Shown: positions 8,268 through 17,637 of the stretch, piece after piece
How positions within the stretch are numbered: position 1 is the first letter of the stretch
Layout of the letters: each line of letters opens with the position of its first letter
Origin: Syntrophobacteraceae bacterium
Lineage (GTDB): Bacteria; Desulfobacterota; Syntrophobacteria; Syntrophobacterales; Syntrophobacteraceae
DNA length: 54,969 nt
Assembly: GCA_003165235.1 (NCBI GenBank)
Contig: PLSV01000155.1
Location: forward strand, 1 to 54,969
Direction of reading: 5' to 3'
Notes under the pieces: generated by a model
What the model saw: only the letters and a program-made list of their open reading frames with translations
Databases searched by the model: none
What the model was told of the DNA's origin: nothing
Position numbers and translations under genes: made by a program

Positions 8268-10247
8268 ATGCCAGAGATTGAAAGCATTCAAAGCGTTGGC
8301 GCCGACGGAGATCAATCCTCCGGAGAAGGCCAACTGGTTGTGTTCCGGCTGAGCGACGAGGAATTCGGCGTTGACATAAACAACGTGAAAGAGATTGTTC
8401 GGTTGCCCGATATCACGCCCATTCCACGAAGTCCGGCCTATGTTGCTGGAATCTGTAACCTTCGGGGGAGCGTTCTTCCGGTCATAGACAGTCGGATACG
8501 TTTTTCCATGGACGTCAAAGAGGCCACAGACCATACACGCCTTCTCGTTGTGGAGACGGGGGGCATGCACACCGGTCTCATTGTGGATAACGTGCGCGAA
8601 GTAATGCTTATAACGGATGCGCATCTCGAAGCGCCCCCTGCTGTGTGCCGTGGCGTGGACAAGGAATTCTTGAGCGGAGTCGTGAAGATCGATGAGGGGC
8701 GGCGTCTGATTTTGACCCTCAATCTGGGTGAAGTCATAGCCATCGATGTGGGGTCGAGCAGGGGCGCCGGGGCAGCGGCCGGAGCCGGGGCAGGCGCAAA
8801 CCTGAGTCGTCAGGAGGCAGCCGAAGAAGAGCAGCTTGTCTCCTTCAAGGTGGCCGGTGAGGAGTATGCCTTCGACATTGCCAAAGTGCGGGAGATCCTC
8901 AGGGTAACCGATATTACCGAGGTTCCCAATGTTCCCGAGTACGTGCGGGGCCTCTTTACCATTCGCAACCAGTTGATGCCCATTCTCGATTTGAGACGCC
9001 TTCTCGGAATTCCTACCCTGGTTTCGGAGCACCACAAGACCATAGAATCGGAAATCGATCGACATCGCTCCTGGGCCGAGAGCGTAACGCACGCCGTTGA
9101 ATCGGGAGCTCACTTCACGGGGAGCACTGACCCTCGCAAGACCTCGTTCGGCAAATGGCTGGACGAATACAGCACGTCGAGCATCGATATCGAAACGGCC
9201 CTGAAAACGTTGAAGCGGTGCCGTGGAGACCTTTTCGACGCCGCACGGCGCGCCCTTGAGCTTAAAGGGACATCCAAAGAGAGCGCGCTCTCCATACTCG
9301 ATAAGGAGGCGCAACCTCTGCTCAAGACAACCATTGACAGTCTTTCCGAACTGAAGTCGGTCATAGAAGTTCATATTTCCGAAGATCAGCGGGTTATGGT
9401 CGTTGAAGCGGATACGATGAACATCGGTTACCTGGTCGACGGTGTGGACGAGGTCATCCGCATCCCCAAATCGGTTATTGACGGAACCCCTGCCGTCGCC
9501 TCCTCCAAGAGAAAGGAACTCAGAGGGGTCGCCAAGCTCAACAATGGAGAAAGGCTCATCATGATCATGGATGAATCGGCTCTTGTGTCCAGGGAAGCCT
9601 CGCGCGTGCTTTCCGATATTCAATCCGGGGCCGCCTCTACGACCAAGGACAACAGCGCTCAAGCCAAATCGCTTGCCCAGCAAAGTCAGGCGGAAGAGCA
9701 ACTCGTCACCTTCAGCATCAACAAGGAAGAGTACGGGGTCCGCATCATGCAGGTGCAGGAGATCAACCGGGTGACGGACATAACTAGTGTTCCCCGCTCT
9801 CCCCACTTTGTTGACGGGGTCACAAATCTGCGCGGAAACGTTATCCCGGTCATCAACATCCGCGAACTCTTTGGACTTGAGAACAAGGACATCGACGACA
9901 GAACGCGTATCATCATCGTGGATATCGGCGGCGCCAAGACAGGGCTGCGCGTGGACCAGGTGAACGAAGTCCTGCGGCTGATGAAACAGGATATAGAGAA
10001 AACGCCCTCCATCGTTACAGCGGGAGGCGCCAACAGGTACATGGATGGGGTGTGCAAAATCGACAGCGGCAAACGGATGGTCGTGCTGTTGGATGTGGAA
10101 CGCATATTGGATGAAAAAGAGCTCAAATTCCTGAGCGAGATGGCGCAGGAAAGCGAGTCCGGCAGGCAGGATGCAAACGGGGCCAAGGCCCTGGATGAGC
10201 GGAAAAAGCCGGGAAAGAAAAAGCCGCAAGTCGAAATTACGCAGTAG
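8268..10247 (+). CDS. cheW: Triple CheW scaffold protein with a CZB-like domain nested in the second CheW
   Basis: This 659-residue protein has three CheW domains where ordinary CheW has one (~160 aa). CheW1 covers ~20-160 (VPIPRSPAYVAGICNLRG-type motif). CheW2 begins ~185 (VPNVPEYVRGLFTIRN), breaks off at ~253, and resumes at ~370 (MVVEADTMNIGYLVDGVDEV). CheW3 covers ~474-620 (VPRSPHFVDGVTNLRGNVIP). The ~115-residue insert in CheW2 resembles a chemoreceptor zinc-binding (CZB) domain: a helix with HRSW, then DPRKTSFGKWL. The usual zinc-ligand Cys before FGKW is Thr/Ser, and the later HxxxH is not evident. An Ala/Gly-rich linker (~162-175) separates CheW1 and CheW2. It should bridge CheA and receptors, perhaps as a multivalent linker for the adjacent soluble receptor. 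Confidence 0.93.
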   Translation: MPEIESIQSVGADGDQSSGEGQLVVFRLSDEEFGVDINNVKEIVRLPDITPIPRSPAYVAGICNLRGSVLPVIDSRIRFSMDVKEATDHTRLLVVETGGMHTGLIVDNVREVMLITDAHLEAPPAVCRGVDKEFLSGVVKIDEGRRLILTLNLGEVIAIDVGSSRGAGAAAGAGAGANLSRQEAAEEEQLVSFKVAGEEYAFDIAKVREILRVTDITEVPNVPEYVRGLFTIRNQLMPILDLRRLLGIPTLVSEHHKTIESEIDRHRSWAESVTHAVESGAHFTGSTDPRKTSFGKWLDEYSTSSIDIETALKTLKRCRGDLFDAARRALELKGTSKESALSILDKEAQPLLKTTIDSLSELKSVIEVHISEDQRVMVVEADTMNIGYLVDGVDEVIRIPKSVIDGTPAVASSKRKELRGVAKLNNGERLIMIMDESALVSREASRVLSDIQSGAASTTKDNSAQAKSLAQQSQAEEQLVTFSINKEEYGVRIMQVQEINRVTDITSVPRSPHFVDGVTNLRGNVIPVINIRELFGLENKDIDDRTRIIIVDIGGAKTGLRVDQVNEVLRLMKQDIEKTPSIVTAGGANRYMDGVCKIDSGKRMVVLLDVERILDEKELKFLSEMAQESESGRQDANGAKALDERKKPGKKKPQVEITQ

Positions 10248-10253
10248 GGAAGA

Positions 10254-10391
10254 AGTTTCGGGTTTCGGATGTCGAGTTATCGAGGTCGTGCGCCGACCTG
10301 CAGGCGTTGGATTGGACCCCTGGTGTTTGGCTGACTGCCGGTGCTCGTTAACCTGAAAGCTGTTTCCTGGAACTCGAAACCCGGAAACTCT
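10254..10391. repeat. Heptamer-period inverted repeat in the cheW-cheB spacer
   Basis: Seven bases after the cheW stop a run of 7-bp units begins (agtttcg, ggtttcg, gatgtcg, 10254-10274). The complementary arm lies at 10371-10391 (aactcga, aacccgg, aaactct). The arms can pair imperfectly around an ~90-nt loop. It belongs to the window-wide heptamer family. Confidence 0.7.
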
Positions 10392-10405
10392 AACAGTGGG
10401 AGGCC

Positions 10406-11491
10406 ATGAGCAAAACACGAGTGCTTATCTGTGACGATTCCGCTCTGATGCGGACTTCTCTTAAGAGGATCATCGAATCGGACCCCGACCTCACTGTCGT
10501 GGGGACGGCAAGAGACGGAGAAGACGCAGTGGCCAAGGCTCGCGAGTTGCGGCCCGATGTAATCACCATGGACATCAATATGCCCGGAATAGATGGCATC
10601 ACTGCTCTTCAAATCATCATCTCCGAAAGCATTGCTCCTGTATTGATGGTTTCGTCTCTTACCCAGGAAGGCGCCGAGGTCACCTTTGAAGCCCTGGCTC
10701 TTGGAGCTTTCGACTTTGTGCCTAAGCCCGGCGGCACCGTCTCGACACAGATGGGGCCAGTAACACGGGATATGATCAAAAAGATCAAACAGGCCGGCAG
10801 GAGCGGAACTCTGGACAAACTGATCCGAAAGAGCACCCTCTCCAGAGAACCGAAAGAGACCGCGAGCCCCAGGCGTTTCCTTGCAAACAGGCATAAGAGA
10901 ACGTTCTCATCGAATGGATTGGGATTCAAGGCGGTGGCTATCGGGATTTCGACCGGAGGCCCCAAGACTCTTTTTGATGTTCTTCCGCATCTACCAGAGG
11001 ATCTGAATGCGGCGGTATTTGTGGTGCAGCACATGCCGCCCACATTCACAGGTTCTTTTGCCCAGAAAATCGACGCTCAATGCCCCATGAAGTGCACAGA
11101 GGCAAGCCCCGGGGCGGTCGTTGAACCCGGGGCCATCTACCTTGGCAAGGGCGGCTATCACCTGGCGCTGTTCAAGAAGCTTACGGGCAGTGTGGTGCTG
11201 CGAACTCCCACCCATCCCGAGCACAACTTCATTCCATCTGTCGATGTCATGATGGAGTCGGTCCTGGATGTCTTCGGCGCCGGCACGATAGGTGTCCTCA
11301 TGACAGGCATGGGGGATGACGGCGCTGAGGGCATGCTCAAGATCAGGAAGGCGGGCGGAAGGACCATAGCGGAAAACGAAGAAAGCGCCATTGTGTTCGG
11401 GATGCCGCGGGAAGCCATAGAGCGCGGCGGAGCGGAAATCATCGCTCCTAGCTGGGACATAGCCAAAGAGATCAGGAAGGCGGTTGGATGA
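10406..11491 (+). CDS. cheB: Chemotaxis response regulator protein-glutamate methylesterase CheB
   Basis: This 361-residue protein has the classical CheB layout. The N-terminal receiver (1-120) has the acidic pair in ICDDS, phosphoacceptor TMDINMP and VPKP lysine, and is followed by a linker. The C-terminal methylesterase has all three catalytic elements: Ser in GISTGGP, His in VVQHMPP and Asp in GMGDDGAEGM. It demethylates or deamidates receptor glutamyl sites when phosphorylated by CheA. The ATG at 10406 is preceded by GGGAGG. It is separated from cheW by a 158-nt spacer made largely of the inverted heptamer repeat, and from the HEAT gene by a similar spacer. Confidence 0.97.
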   Translation: MSKTRVLICDDSALMRTSLKRIIESDPDLTVVGTARDGEDAVAKARELRPDVITMDINMPGIDGITALQIIISESIAPVLMVSSLTQEGAEVTFEALALGAFDFVPKPGGTVSTQMGPVTRDMIKKIKQAGRSGTLDKLIRKSTLSREPKETASPRRFLANRHKRTFSSNGLGFKAVAIGISTGGPKTLFDVLPHLPEDLNAAVFVVQHMPPTFTGSFAQKIDAQCPMKCTEASPGAVVEPGAIYLGKGGYHLALFKKLTGSVVLRTPTHPEHNFIPSVDVMMESVLDVFGAGTIGVLMTGMGDDGAEGMLKIRKAGGRTIAENEESAIVFGMPREAIERGGAEIIAPSWDIAKEIRKAVG

Positions 11492-11493
11492 AA

Positions 11494-11570
11494 CGGTGAA
11501 TAGCTGAGTTGTGAATGGGTGAATCGGTAATGGGCATGCAGCGCCTAAAGAGCGATTAGCCTATTCACCG
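11494..11570. repeat. Heptamer-type inverted repeat in the cheB-HEAT spacer
   Basis: The perfect 10-bp inverted pair cggtgaatag (11494-11503) and ctattcaccg (11561-11570) frames the spacer, starting 2 nt after the cheB stop. The left side continues with degenerate gtgaat words at 7-8 bp spacing. The same word recurs as a tandem array at 37146-37187. Confidence 0.75.
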
Positions 11571-11602
11571 GCTCACCTATTTATCGATCTTAAGGAGATT
11601 AT

Positions 11603-12673
11603 ATGCAAGCTCTTGATGTGAGACTGAACAGCAAGGATGAATCGGAGAGGCTCTTTGCCGTGCAGGATATTATGGGCGCCAATCTGCCGGATGCCGCCCT
11701 GCTCCTGGCCGCCAGGTTGGGAATTGAGGAATCACAGGTGGTGCGGGACGCTGTCGTGTTCAGTCTGAAGAGCATGCCGTGCTCCAAGATATTCGGCGGT
11801 CTTTTCGATTATTTTCGCTCTCCGGACGCCTACCTGAGAAACGCCGCCGTTAGCATCCTCGGCAGGGACGGAGATGAGGCCATCGCTTTCCTGACTTCAC
11901 ATCTTGATGATGCGGACAGGGAAGTAAGGAAGCTGATCCTGGACGCCCTCTTTCAGATAGGAAGCCAGTATGCGGTGCTCGCCATCCGGGCCTGCCTCCA
12001 TGACAAATCTCCTAATGTTCAGATCACAGCGGTGGAGTACCTGGGACGACTGGAAGACAAGGCCAGCATACCGGAAATGCTAGCCCTCCTGGAGGGGGAG
12101 TCTGAGCCCATGCTTCGGGCTACTATTCTGGAATCGTTATGCATTATGGGCAATGGAGTCTCTATAGCGAAGATCCTTTCCATTCTGATGCCCGGGGGCG
12201 ACCCTTCGCAAATCGATCCTTACTATCTGCCCCAGGCGCTCGGTCTAGTCGCCAGGGCGGGCGCATTGGAAGACGTCTACCGGGTGATCGACGCCGTCCA
12301 GGATACTTCATCCTATGCAGACGATATCATGCGGGCGATCGGGCAGTCGAAGCGAAGATTCAAGGAGAGTTTCGACAGCGCTCGTCTTCTCGACAAAGTG
12401 CTGGCCGTCGCAGGAGATAATGAAGCGAGGGAGGATGTTCGCTATTCGGCTGTCGCACATATACTGGGGAAAAACTGCGGGTCGCTTGCAAGCGAAAAAA
12501 TCTATGCTCTGGGGTGCAGCCTGATTGCAGAGGAAGCGATGTCCTATGCGGGCGTAAGACTCCTGGCCTGTTGTGACATGGCGTCGGGTAAAGAGAAGAT
12601 CAGTGAAGTTATGGAAACGACAAACGATGAGGACCTTCGCGCCTTGTGTCTCGAACTGATGGCTCAGGATTAG
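11603..12673 (+). CDS. HEAT-repeat protein
   Basis: This 356-residue protein consists of helical repeats of ~30 residues with HEAT (PBS-lyase-like) signatures: VRDAVVFSLKSM, LRNAAVSILGRDGDEAIAFL, VRKLILDALFQIG, VQITAVEYLGRLEDKASIPEML, LRATILESLCIMG. No catalytic motif, signal peptide or membrane segment is seen. AAGGAG lies 9 nt before the ATG. It lies between cheB and cheR, 9 nt from cheR, and is probably a scaffold or adaptor for the receptor-modification enzymes. HEAT proteins occur in some other deltaproteobacterial che clusters (I recall Myxococcus Cpc7). The partner is unknown. Confidence 0.85.
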   Translation: MQALDVRLNSKDESERLFAVQDIMGANLPDAALLLAARLGIEESQVVRDAVVFSLKSMPCSKIFGGLFDYFRSPDAYLRNAAVSILGRDGDEAIAFLTSHLDDADREVRKLILDALFQIGSQYAVLAIRACLHDKSPNVQITAVEYLGRLEDKASIPEMLALLEGESEPMLRATILESLCIMGNGVSIAKILSILMPGGDPSQIDPYYLPQALGLVARAGALEDVYRVIDAVQDTSSYADDIMRAIGQSKRRFKESFDSARLLDKVLAVAGDNEAREDVRYSAVAHILGKNCGSLASEKIYALGCSLIAEEAMSYAGVRLLACCDMASGKEKISEVMETTNDEDLRALCLELMAQD

Positions 12674-12682
12674 GATGCTACC

Positions 12683-13516
12683 GTGGAAATAGGCATGGAT
12701 GATTTCGAGAGCCTGGCTGATTTCGTCTACCGAAGGGCCGGGATACGTTTCGAATCGAAGAAAATCTATTTTCTCTCGAAGCGCATCCAGAAAAGGATGG
12801 AGCAATTGGGAATGGAGAGCCACTCCGAATATGTTCGGTTGCTCCGTTTCTCGGACCCGGGAGGCGTTGAATTTCAGCAGTTCATAAATCTGCTCACTGT
12901 CAACGAGACCTATTTCTTCCGTGACTTTACTCAACTCGAGGCGTTTGCCGAGCACTGCCTTCAGGAACTCTGCGCGAAAAAAGCCTCGCGCGGTGAACGG
13001 TCGCTCAAGATCTGGTCGGCGGGATGCTCGACAGGTGAGGAGCCTTACACCCTGGCCATTATCCTGCACGAGATGATGGACGAAATCCAGCGGTGGGTGG
13101 TGGACATTCTGGCCAGCGATATAGATCAGGTTGTCCTGGAGAAAGCCAGGCGGGCTGTTTACGAAGCGAGAAGCCTCAGGGATGTGCCTGCGGAGTACCT
13201 GGATCGTCACTTCCAGAAAATAGGCAACGGCAGCTACAAGGTTTCGCAGGGGATCACAAAGATAGTGCGCTTCGAGCACCTGAACCTCTCCGATAAGGAT
13301 GCAATCCGCAAGTACAGGGGATTTGATTTCATATTCTGCCGAAACGTTCTCATCTACTTTGATGACGTATCCCGCAAACAGCTTGTGGATTACTTCTATA
13401 CAGCTCTCAATCCCGGCGGATTTATCTTTCTGGGCTCGAGCGAGTCCGTTGGAAGGATTACAACGGGCTTCAAGCTGAAGAGATCGGGTGGTCATCTGGT
13501 TTATTACAAAGGATAG
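12683..13516 (+). CDS. cheR: Chemotaxis protein methyltransferase CheR
   Basis: This 277-residue protein has the helical CheR N-domain (FADFVYRRAGI-like start, LLTVNETYFFRD) and the SAM-binding domain (IWSAGCSTGEEPYTLA, ILASDIDQVVLEKAR, FIFCRNVLIYF). It methylates glutamates on the nearby receptors using S-adenosylmethionine. I take the GTG at 12683, with AGGA 7 nt upstream; an ATG four codons later is an alternative. No C-terminal TPR extension is present. The stop directly abuts the next ATG, so the genes are coupled. Confidence 0.96.
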   Translation: MEIGMDDFESLADFVYRRAGIRFESKKIYFLSKRIQKRMEQLGMESHSEYVRLLRFSDPGGVEFQQFINLLTVNETYFFRDFTQLEAFAEHCLQELCAKKASRGERSLKIWSAGCSTGEEPYTLAIILHEMMDEIQRWVVDILASDIDQVVLEKARRAVYEARSLRDVPAEYLDRHFQKIGNGSYKVSQGITKIVRFEHLNLSDKDAIRKYRGFDFIFCRNVLIYFDDVSRKQLVDYFYTALNPGGFIFLGSSESVGRITTGFKLKRSGGHLVYYKG

Positions 13517-13885
13517 ATGATGAAAAAGATTCTGGTCGTTGACGATTCGCCCGTGGTGAGGAGCTTTCACATCAATATCTTGAAGACGGCTGGATACAAA
13601 ACCGAGGGCGCAGCCGATGGAGTGGAGGCTCTGGAAAAGTCCATGGCCAGGCCCTATGACCTCATACTCTGCGACATCAACATGCCCAATATGGATGGTC
13701 TTACTTTCATCCAAAAGTACAGAGAAGCTGAACAGCAGACTCCCATCATTATCTTGACGACCCAGGAAGAAGCCGCGCACCGCCGGAAAGGCTTCGAAGC
13801 AGGGGCCAACCTGTACATCGTAAAACCCGTAAAGCCGGAGAACCTCATGCTCCATATCAGCCTGCTTTTGGGAGGAGTGAAATGA
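13517..13885 (+). CDS. CheY-like single-domain response regulator
   Basis: This 122-residue stand-alone receiver has the acidic pair VVDDSP (9-10), phosphoacceptor Asp in LCDINMPNMDG (about residue 53), Thr in ILTTQEE and Lys in IVKPVKP. All active-site residues are present, so it is a competent CheA phosphoacceptor. It starts at the base after the cheR stop and its own stop overlaps the STAS start as ATGA. A second receiver of this kind lies 300 nt on. One may signal out and the other act as a phosphate sink, which the sequence cannot settle. Confidence 0.93.
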   Translation: MMKKILVVDDSPVVRSFHINILKTAGYKTEGAADGVEALEKSMARPYDLILCDINMPNMDGLTFIQKYREAEQQTPIIILTTQEEAAHRRKGFEAGANLYIVKPVKPENLMLHISLLLGGVK

Positions 13886-14160
13886 TCCAGAAAACCAAAG
13901 ACCGAACACTTAGGATAACTCTTCCCTCCGAATGCTCCATTGCAGATGTGGAAGCCCATACAGACAGGCTCCGCTCGCAGATCGGGGGAGTCGAGCGCGT
14001 AGAACTGAATGCCGAAGCGCTGGAAGAGATCGATACTGCATATCTTCAACTGCTGTTATCCATGAAAGCAACGCTGGATGAGATGGACGTACACTTCTGC
14101 TTATCAGGCTTGTGCGCTGTTCTGGATGAGGCGTTGGGGCTCTATGGGATCGGCGATTGA
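13882..14160 (+). CDS. Small STAS-domain protein
   Basis: This 92-residue protein spans one STAS domain: an N-terminal strand region, then VELNAEALEEIDTAYLQLLLS, which matches the phospho-site loop and helix of the SpoIIAA/MlaB type (Thr of DTA at the usual Ser/Thr position), and a C-terminal helix. It overlaps the previous gene by 4 nt. STAS proteins next to CheA clusters suggest a partner-switch or adaptor role. No kinase of the SpoIIAB type is in the window. Function beyond the fold is inference. Confidence 0.75.
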   Translation: MIQKTKDRTLRITLPSECSIADVEAHTDRLRSQIGGVERVELNAEALEEIDTAYLQLLLSMKATLDEMDVHFCLSGLCAVLDEALGLYGIGD

Positions 14161-14184
14161 TCCCTGGAGAAACAGGAGGTTGAC

Positions 14185-14550
14185 ATGTCAAAAACCATAT
14201 TGATCGTTGATGATGCAATGTCCATGCGCGGTCTGGTGGCCATGACCCTGAGGAATGGGGGCTACCAGGTTGTGGAAGCATCCGATGGAGTCGATGCTTT
14301 GAACAAGATCGGCAGGCAGAAAGTGAACATGGTGGTCACTGACTACAATATGCCCAACATGAACGGCATAGAGTTGATCAAAAACTTGAAGGCGGACCCT
14401 CAGTACAGATTTCTTCCCATTGTCATGCTTACAACCGAAAGCGAAGACGGTAAAAAACAGCAGGGGCAGATGGCCGGCGCCAAAGCCTGGGTCGTCAAGC
14501 CGTTCAAACCCGAAACCATGTTGATGGTGGTCAAGAAGATCATTGGATGA
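14185..14550 (+). CDS. cheY: Chemotaxis response regulator CheY
   Basis: This 121-residue receiver has IVDDAMSMR (acidic pair at 9-10), phosphoacceptor VTDYNMPNMNG, Thr in MLTTESEDG and the Lys in WVVKPFKPE, all typical of CheY that docks on CheA. AGGAGG lies 6 nt before the ATG. It sits 28 nt before cheA. With no flagellar genes in view, its target is probably not a local motor switch protein. Confidence 0.94.
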   Translation: MSKTILIVDDAMSMRGLVAMTLRNGGYQVVEASDGVDALNKIGRQKVNMVVTDYNMPNMNGIELIKNLKADPQYRFLPIVMLTTESEDGKKQQGQMAGAKAWVVKPFKPETMLMVVKKIIG

Positions 14551-14578
14551 CACGGAGAATATATAAATAAGGTGGCCC

Positions 14579-17510
14579 ATGGATCCAAACGTTGAGCAGC
14601 ATAGAATCCAGTTCTACCAAGAGGCAAGGGACATCCTCGACAGGGTGAATGACGACATCCTCAAGGCCGAAGCCGATCCCGAGAACCAAGAAATCCTCAA
14701 TTCCATATTCAGGGGCATCCATACGATCAAGGGGAGCGCCGGCGTCTTCGATATGGATGATGTTTCGCAGTTCACTCACCACCTGGAGGGGATTCTCAAC
14801 GCTTTGCGGGAAGGCAGACTCGTTCTTGCGGCCGACCTCGTTGATGTGGTCCTTGCAGGCTCGGATCACATCAACAAGATGATCGACGATTATTCATCCG
14901 GCAGACAGGTGACCATAAACGATGATCTCGTGGCTGCCTTCATGTGCTTCTGCTCGAAGGTATCCGACCCGCAGATTGGAGCCGATACAGTGTGCACATG
15001 CATCGAAGTTGAGGCTGCCTCGGGGAAAGCTCCCATGGATGAGCTTTTCCCGGAAGAGCTTGGAGGCGCTCTTGCCGATGCGGCGCGAAAAGGTCTGAAT
15101 GTCTTCAAGGTGACACTGCACTATACCTCCGAGATGATGGAACATGGTTACGATCCAATGGTCCTGCTCAGGAATTTGAACCAGGCGTGCGCACACTACC
15201 ATGCCGTGACTCCTTCGGGCAGAATCCCTTCGCTTGGTGAGATCGAACCTCTTTCCTTATATCTTCATCCGATCGTCTATGTGGCGACGGAATCGACCAA
15301 AGAGGAGATCGAGTTGCTGGCCTTCGATTCTTCCCTGGTCACGGTGGAAGCCCTTCAGGTGGGACGTGAGGCGCCAGCGGCTGGAGACGCCGACTATCCT
15401 GCCGATACACTGGATCCGGACGCCTTAAAAGAGTTCCTTGTAAGTGCTACGGAGACGCTGGAAACCCTTGAGAAAACGGTCATCTCCTATGAAGAAACGA
15501 ACTCCCGTGACGCACTGAACCAAATATTCAGACTGGTGCACAACTTCAAGGGCGATTCCGACTATCTCCACTTCAAAGATCTCACAGTCTTTGCCCATGC
15601 CCTGGAATCCCTGCTCGATCGGCTTCGTGCGGGAACTGCTCCAAGAACATCTGAAACGGTGGATGTTATCTTGCAGGCGGTGGATTTCTTAAAGCAGAGC
15701 ATCCTCAAGATCGCCAGAAAAAAGGATATCGGAGCTTTTCCGCCAGTTTTTTTAAAGCTCAAAAACATTCTCCAGCAACCCGCCAAGGCAACCCAGGAGT
15801 CCGCAGCTCCACTTCCACCGGCTTCCGACGAACTGGGAAGGGTCTTCATAGAACAAGCGCTGCAATACAGGGAAGTGCTAACCACCGTGGTCTCTTCCAT
15901 ACCTTTGGATACTTCCCAAAAAACAATGGTTCAAAGAAGCCTGAATGGTCTTCTGCAAGGATCGAGGCTTCTGAATTTCAAAACCCTCGAGCAGATTACA
16001 GCTAAGGCCATTTCCGCCCTTGCCGGCCATGAACCCCGGATACTCGTTGAGGCTGTGGAAGAGGTCATTGCCTTCATTGAAGGTATCGAGGAAGAGCCCA
16101 AGCGGATTGGAGAGCTACTGGTCCGGGATGGGAAAATCAGTGAAAAGGATCTGAAAGAGGCCCTCTCCAGGCAAAAACCCCTTGGGAAGATCCTCGTTGA
16201 AGAAGAAAAGGTCTCGGAAGAAGACGTCCTGAGAGCATTGAAGAAGCAGGATCTCATGGAGACTGCAAAGCAGCTCAGACCTGCCGCCGCTGCCGAGCAT
16301 GAAATGCGCACCATGAGAATCGATGAGCGGAAGGTGGAGCACTTCGACAACATCATTGGCGAGCTGCTGATCGCTCGAAATACCTACGAATACCTGCTCT
16401 ACCATTTGCGCGGCGCCGACGGAGATCTGCGCTCGACCGTAAAGCAGCTCAAAGACAACCTGCACCTCATCTCACGACTAACCAACGAGATGCACCACGG
16501 GGTCATGTCTTTGCGCATGATCCCTATCCGGAACATATTCCAGAAATTCAGCCGTGTCGCCAGGGACATCAGCCGTAAACAGCGAAAGCTGATAGACCTC
16601 ATCACAGACGGCGAAGAGATCGAAATCGACAAGAAAGTAGCCGACATGCTCACCGATCCGCTGGTGCACATCGTGAGGAATGCCTGCGATCATGCCATCG
16701 AGCAGCCCGCGGAGCGCAAGTCCGCCGGAAAGCCGGAGAAGGGAACGGTCATCCTCAGAGCCTCCCAGGAAGGAAGAAACCTTACCATCAGGATTATCGA
16801 TGATGGAAAGGGCATCGACAGGCGAAGGCTCTACGAGAAAGCAAAAGAGACGGGAATGAACATTCCTTCTTCCCTCGATGATCCGGCCTTGCTGGAGCTC
16901 ATCTTTGTGCCGGGCCTTTCCACGAAGCGCGAAGTCACCGACCTTTCGGGAAGAGGAGTAGGGATGGACGTGGTGAAAACCACGGCCCGCGCACTTGGCG
17001 GGACGGTTCAAGTGACTTCCGAAGAGGGCAAGGGCACCGAGATAACCCTCTCTTTTCCAATGGCCATGGGAATCAGCGCCGCATTGCTCGTCGAAGCCGA
17101 TCAAAGCTCCTATGCAATACCCCTTGACTACATAGTGGAAACACTCAAGCTTCCAGCCCATAAACTCAGGAAAGCCGCAGGAAGCGGCCTGGTCTTCTAC
17201 TATCGCGGAGAAGTGATCCCCTGCCGCACGGCTCGATGTGCTCCTCGAAGCCACCTCCAACGGCAATGGTGGGGGCTCTCACCGTAATGGCCGGGATCAA
17301 GAACAAGGAATAAACGGAGAGGTCGCCGTCGTCGTGGTCAAAACGACCTTCGGAAAATTCGGGTTGATCGTAGACCGGCTCGACAAGAATATGGAGCTCG
17401 CCATAAAGCCTGCTCCGGGCTCTCTTGCAAGCATCAATGTCATCAGCGGCGTGAGCATCATGGGAGACGGCAGGATTCTGCTCGTGCTCAATCCGGAAAA
17501 ACTTTTTTGA
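14579..17510 (+). CDS. cheA: Chemotaxis histidine kinase CheA, interrupted by a frameshift near the 3' end
   Basis: The order is: HPt-1 with His48 in IHTIKGSAG; a P2-like regulator-binding segment (~170-265); HPt-2 with His321 in [10 protein letters not shown]; tandem MshEN-like motifs (~509-557, [10 protein letters not shown]...[11 protein letters not shown]...Q); dimerisation helices (from ~575); a HATPase ([23 protein letters not shown]); and a CheW-like P5 domain. The frame breaks at the CCCC run at 17218-17221, and the first frame ends at 17287. Removing one C joins EVIP to [10 protein letters not shown] and gives exactly 977 codons ending at 17510, so a single inserted base explains it. 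If real, the break removes most of P5 and would uncouple the kinase from CheW; an assembly error is equally possible. Two HPt domains suit the several receivers encoded here. Confidence 0.94.
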
Positions 17511-17511
17511 T

Positions 17512-17616
17512 CGGGATTGTGAGATACGAGATGCGGGGCGCGAAGGCTCAATCGGGGTTTCCTCGCGCTCAAGAAACCTGTTGGTTCCCCAACTACCCGC
17601 ATTTCGCATATCGATA
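17512..17616. repeat. Heptamer-period inverted repeat in the cheA-receptor spacer
   Basis: Two bases after the cheA stop begin units of 7 bp (gtgagat, acgagat, gcggggc, 17519-17539). The opposite arm (cccgcat, ttcgcat, atcgata) lies at 17596-17616. The arms are imperfectly complementary. This is part of the window-wide heptamer family. Confidence 0.65.
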
Positions 17617-17637
17617 TACTTGTTTGGGAGAGATGTC

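Noticed and set aside
8208..10418. 736-codon minus-strand open frame
   Set aside because: It lies opposite the triple-CheW gene, has low-complexity His/Asp-rich composition and no domain; GC-rich shadow frame.
12308..13909. 533-codon minus-strand open frame
   Set aside because: Shadow of the HEAT, cheR and receiver genes, whose proteins are clearly recognised.
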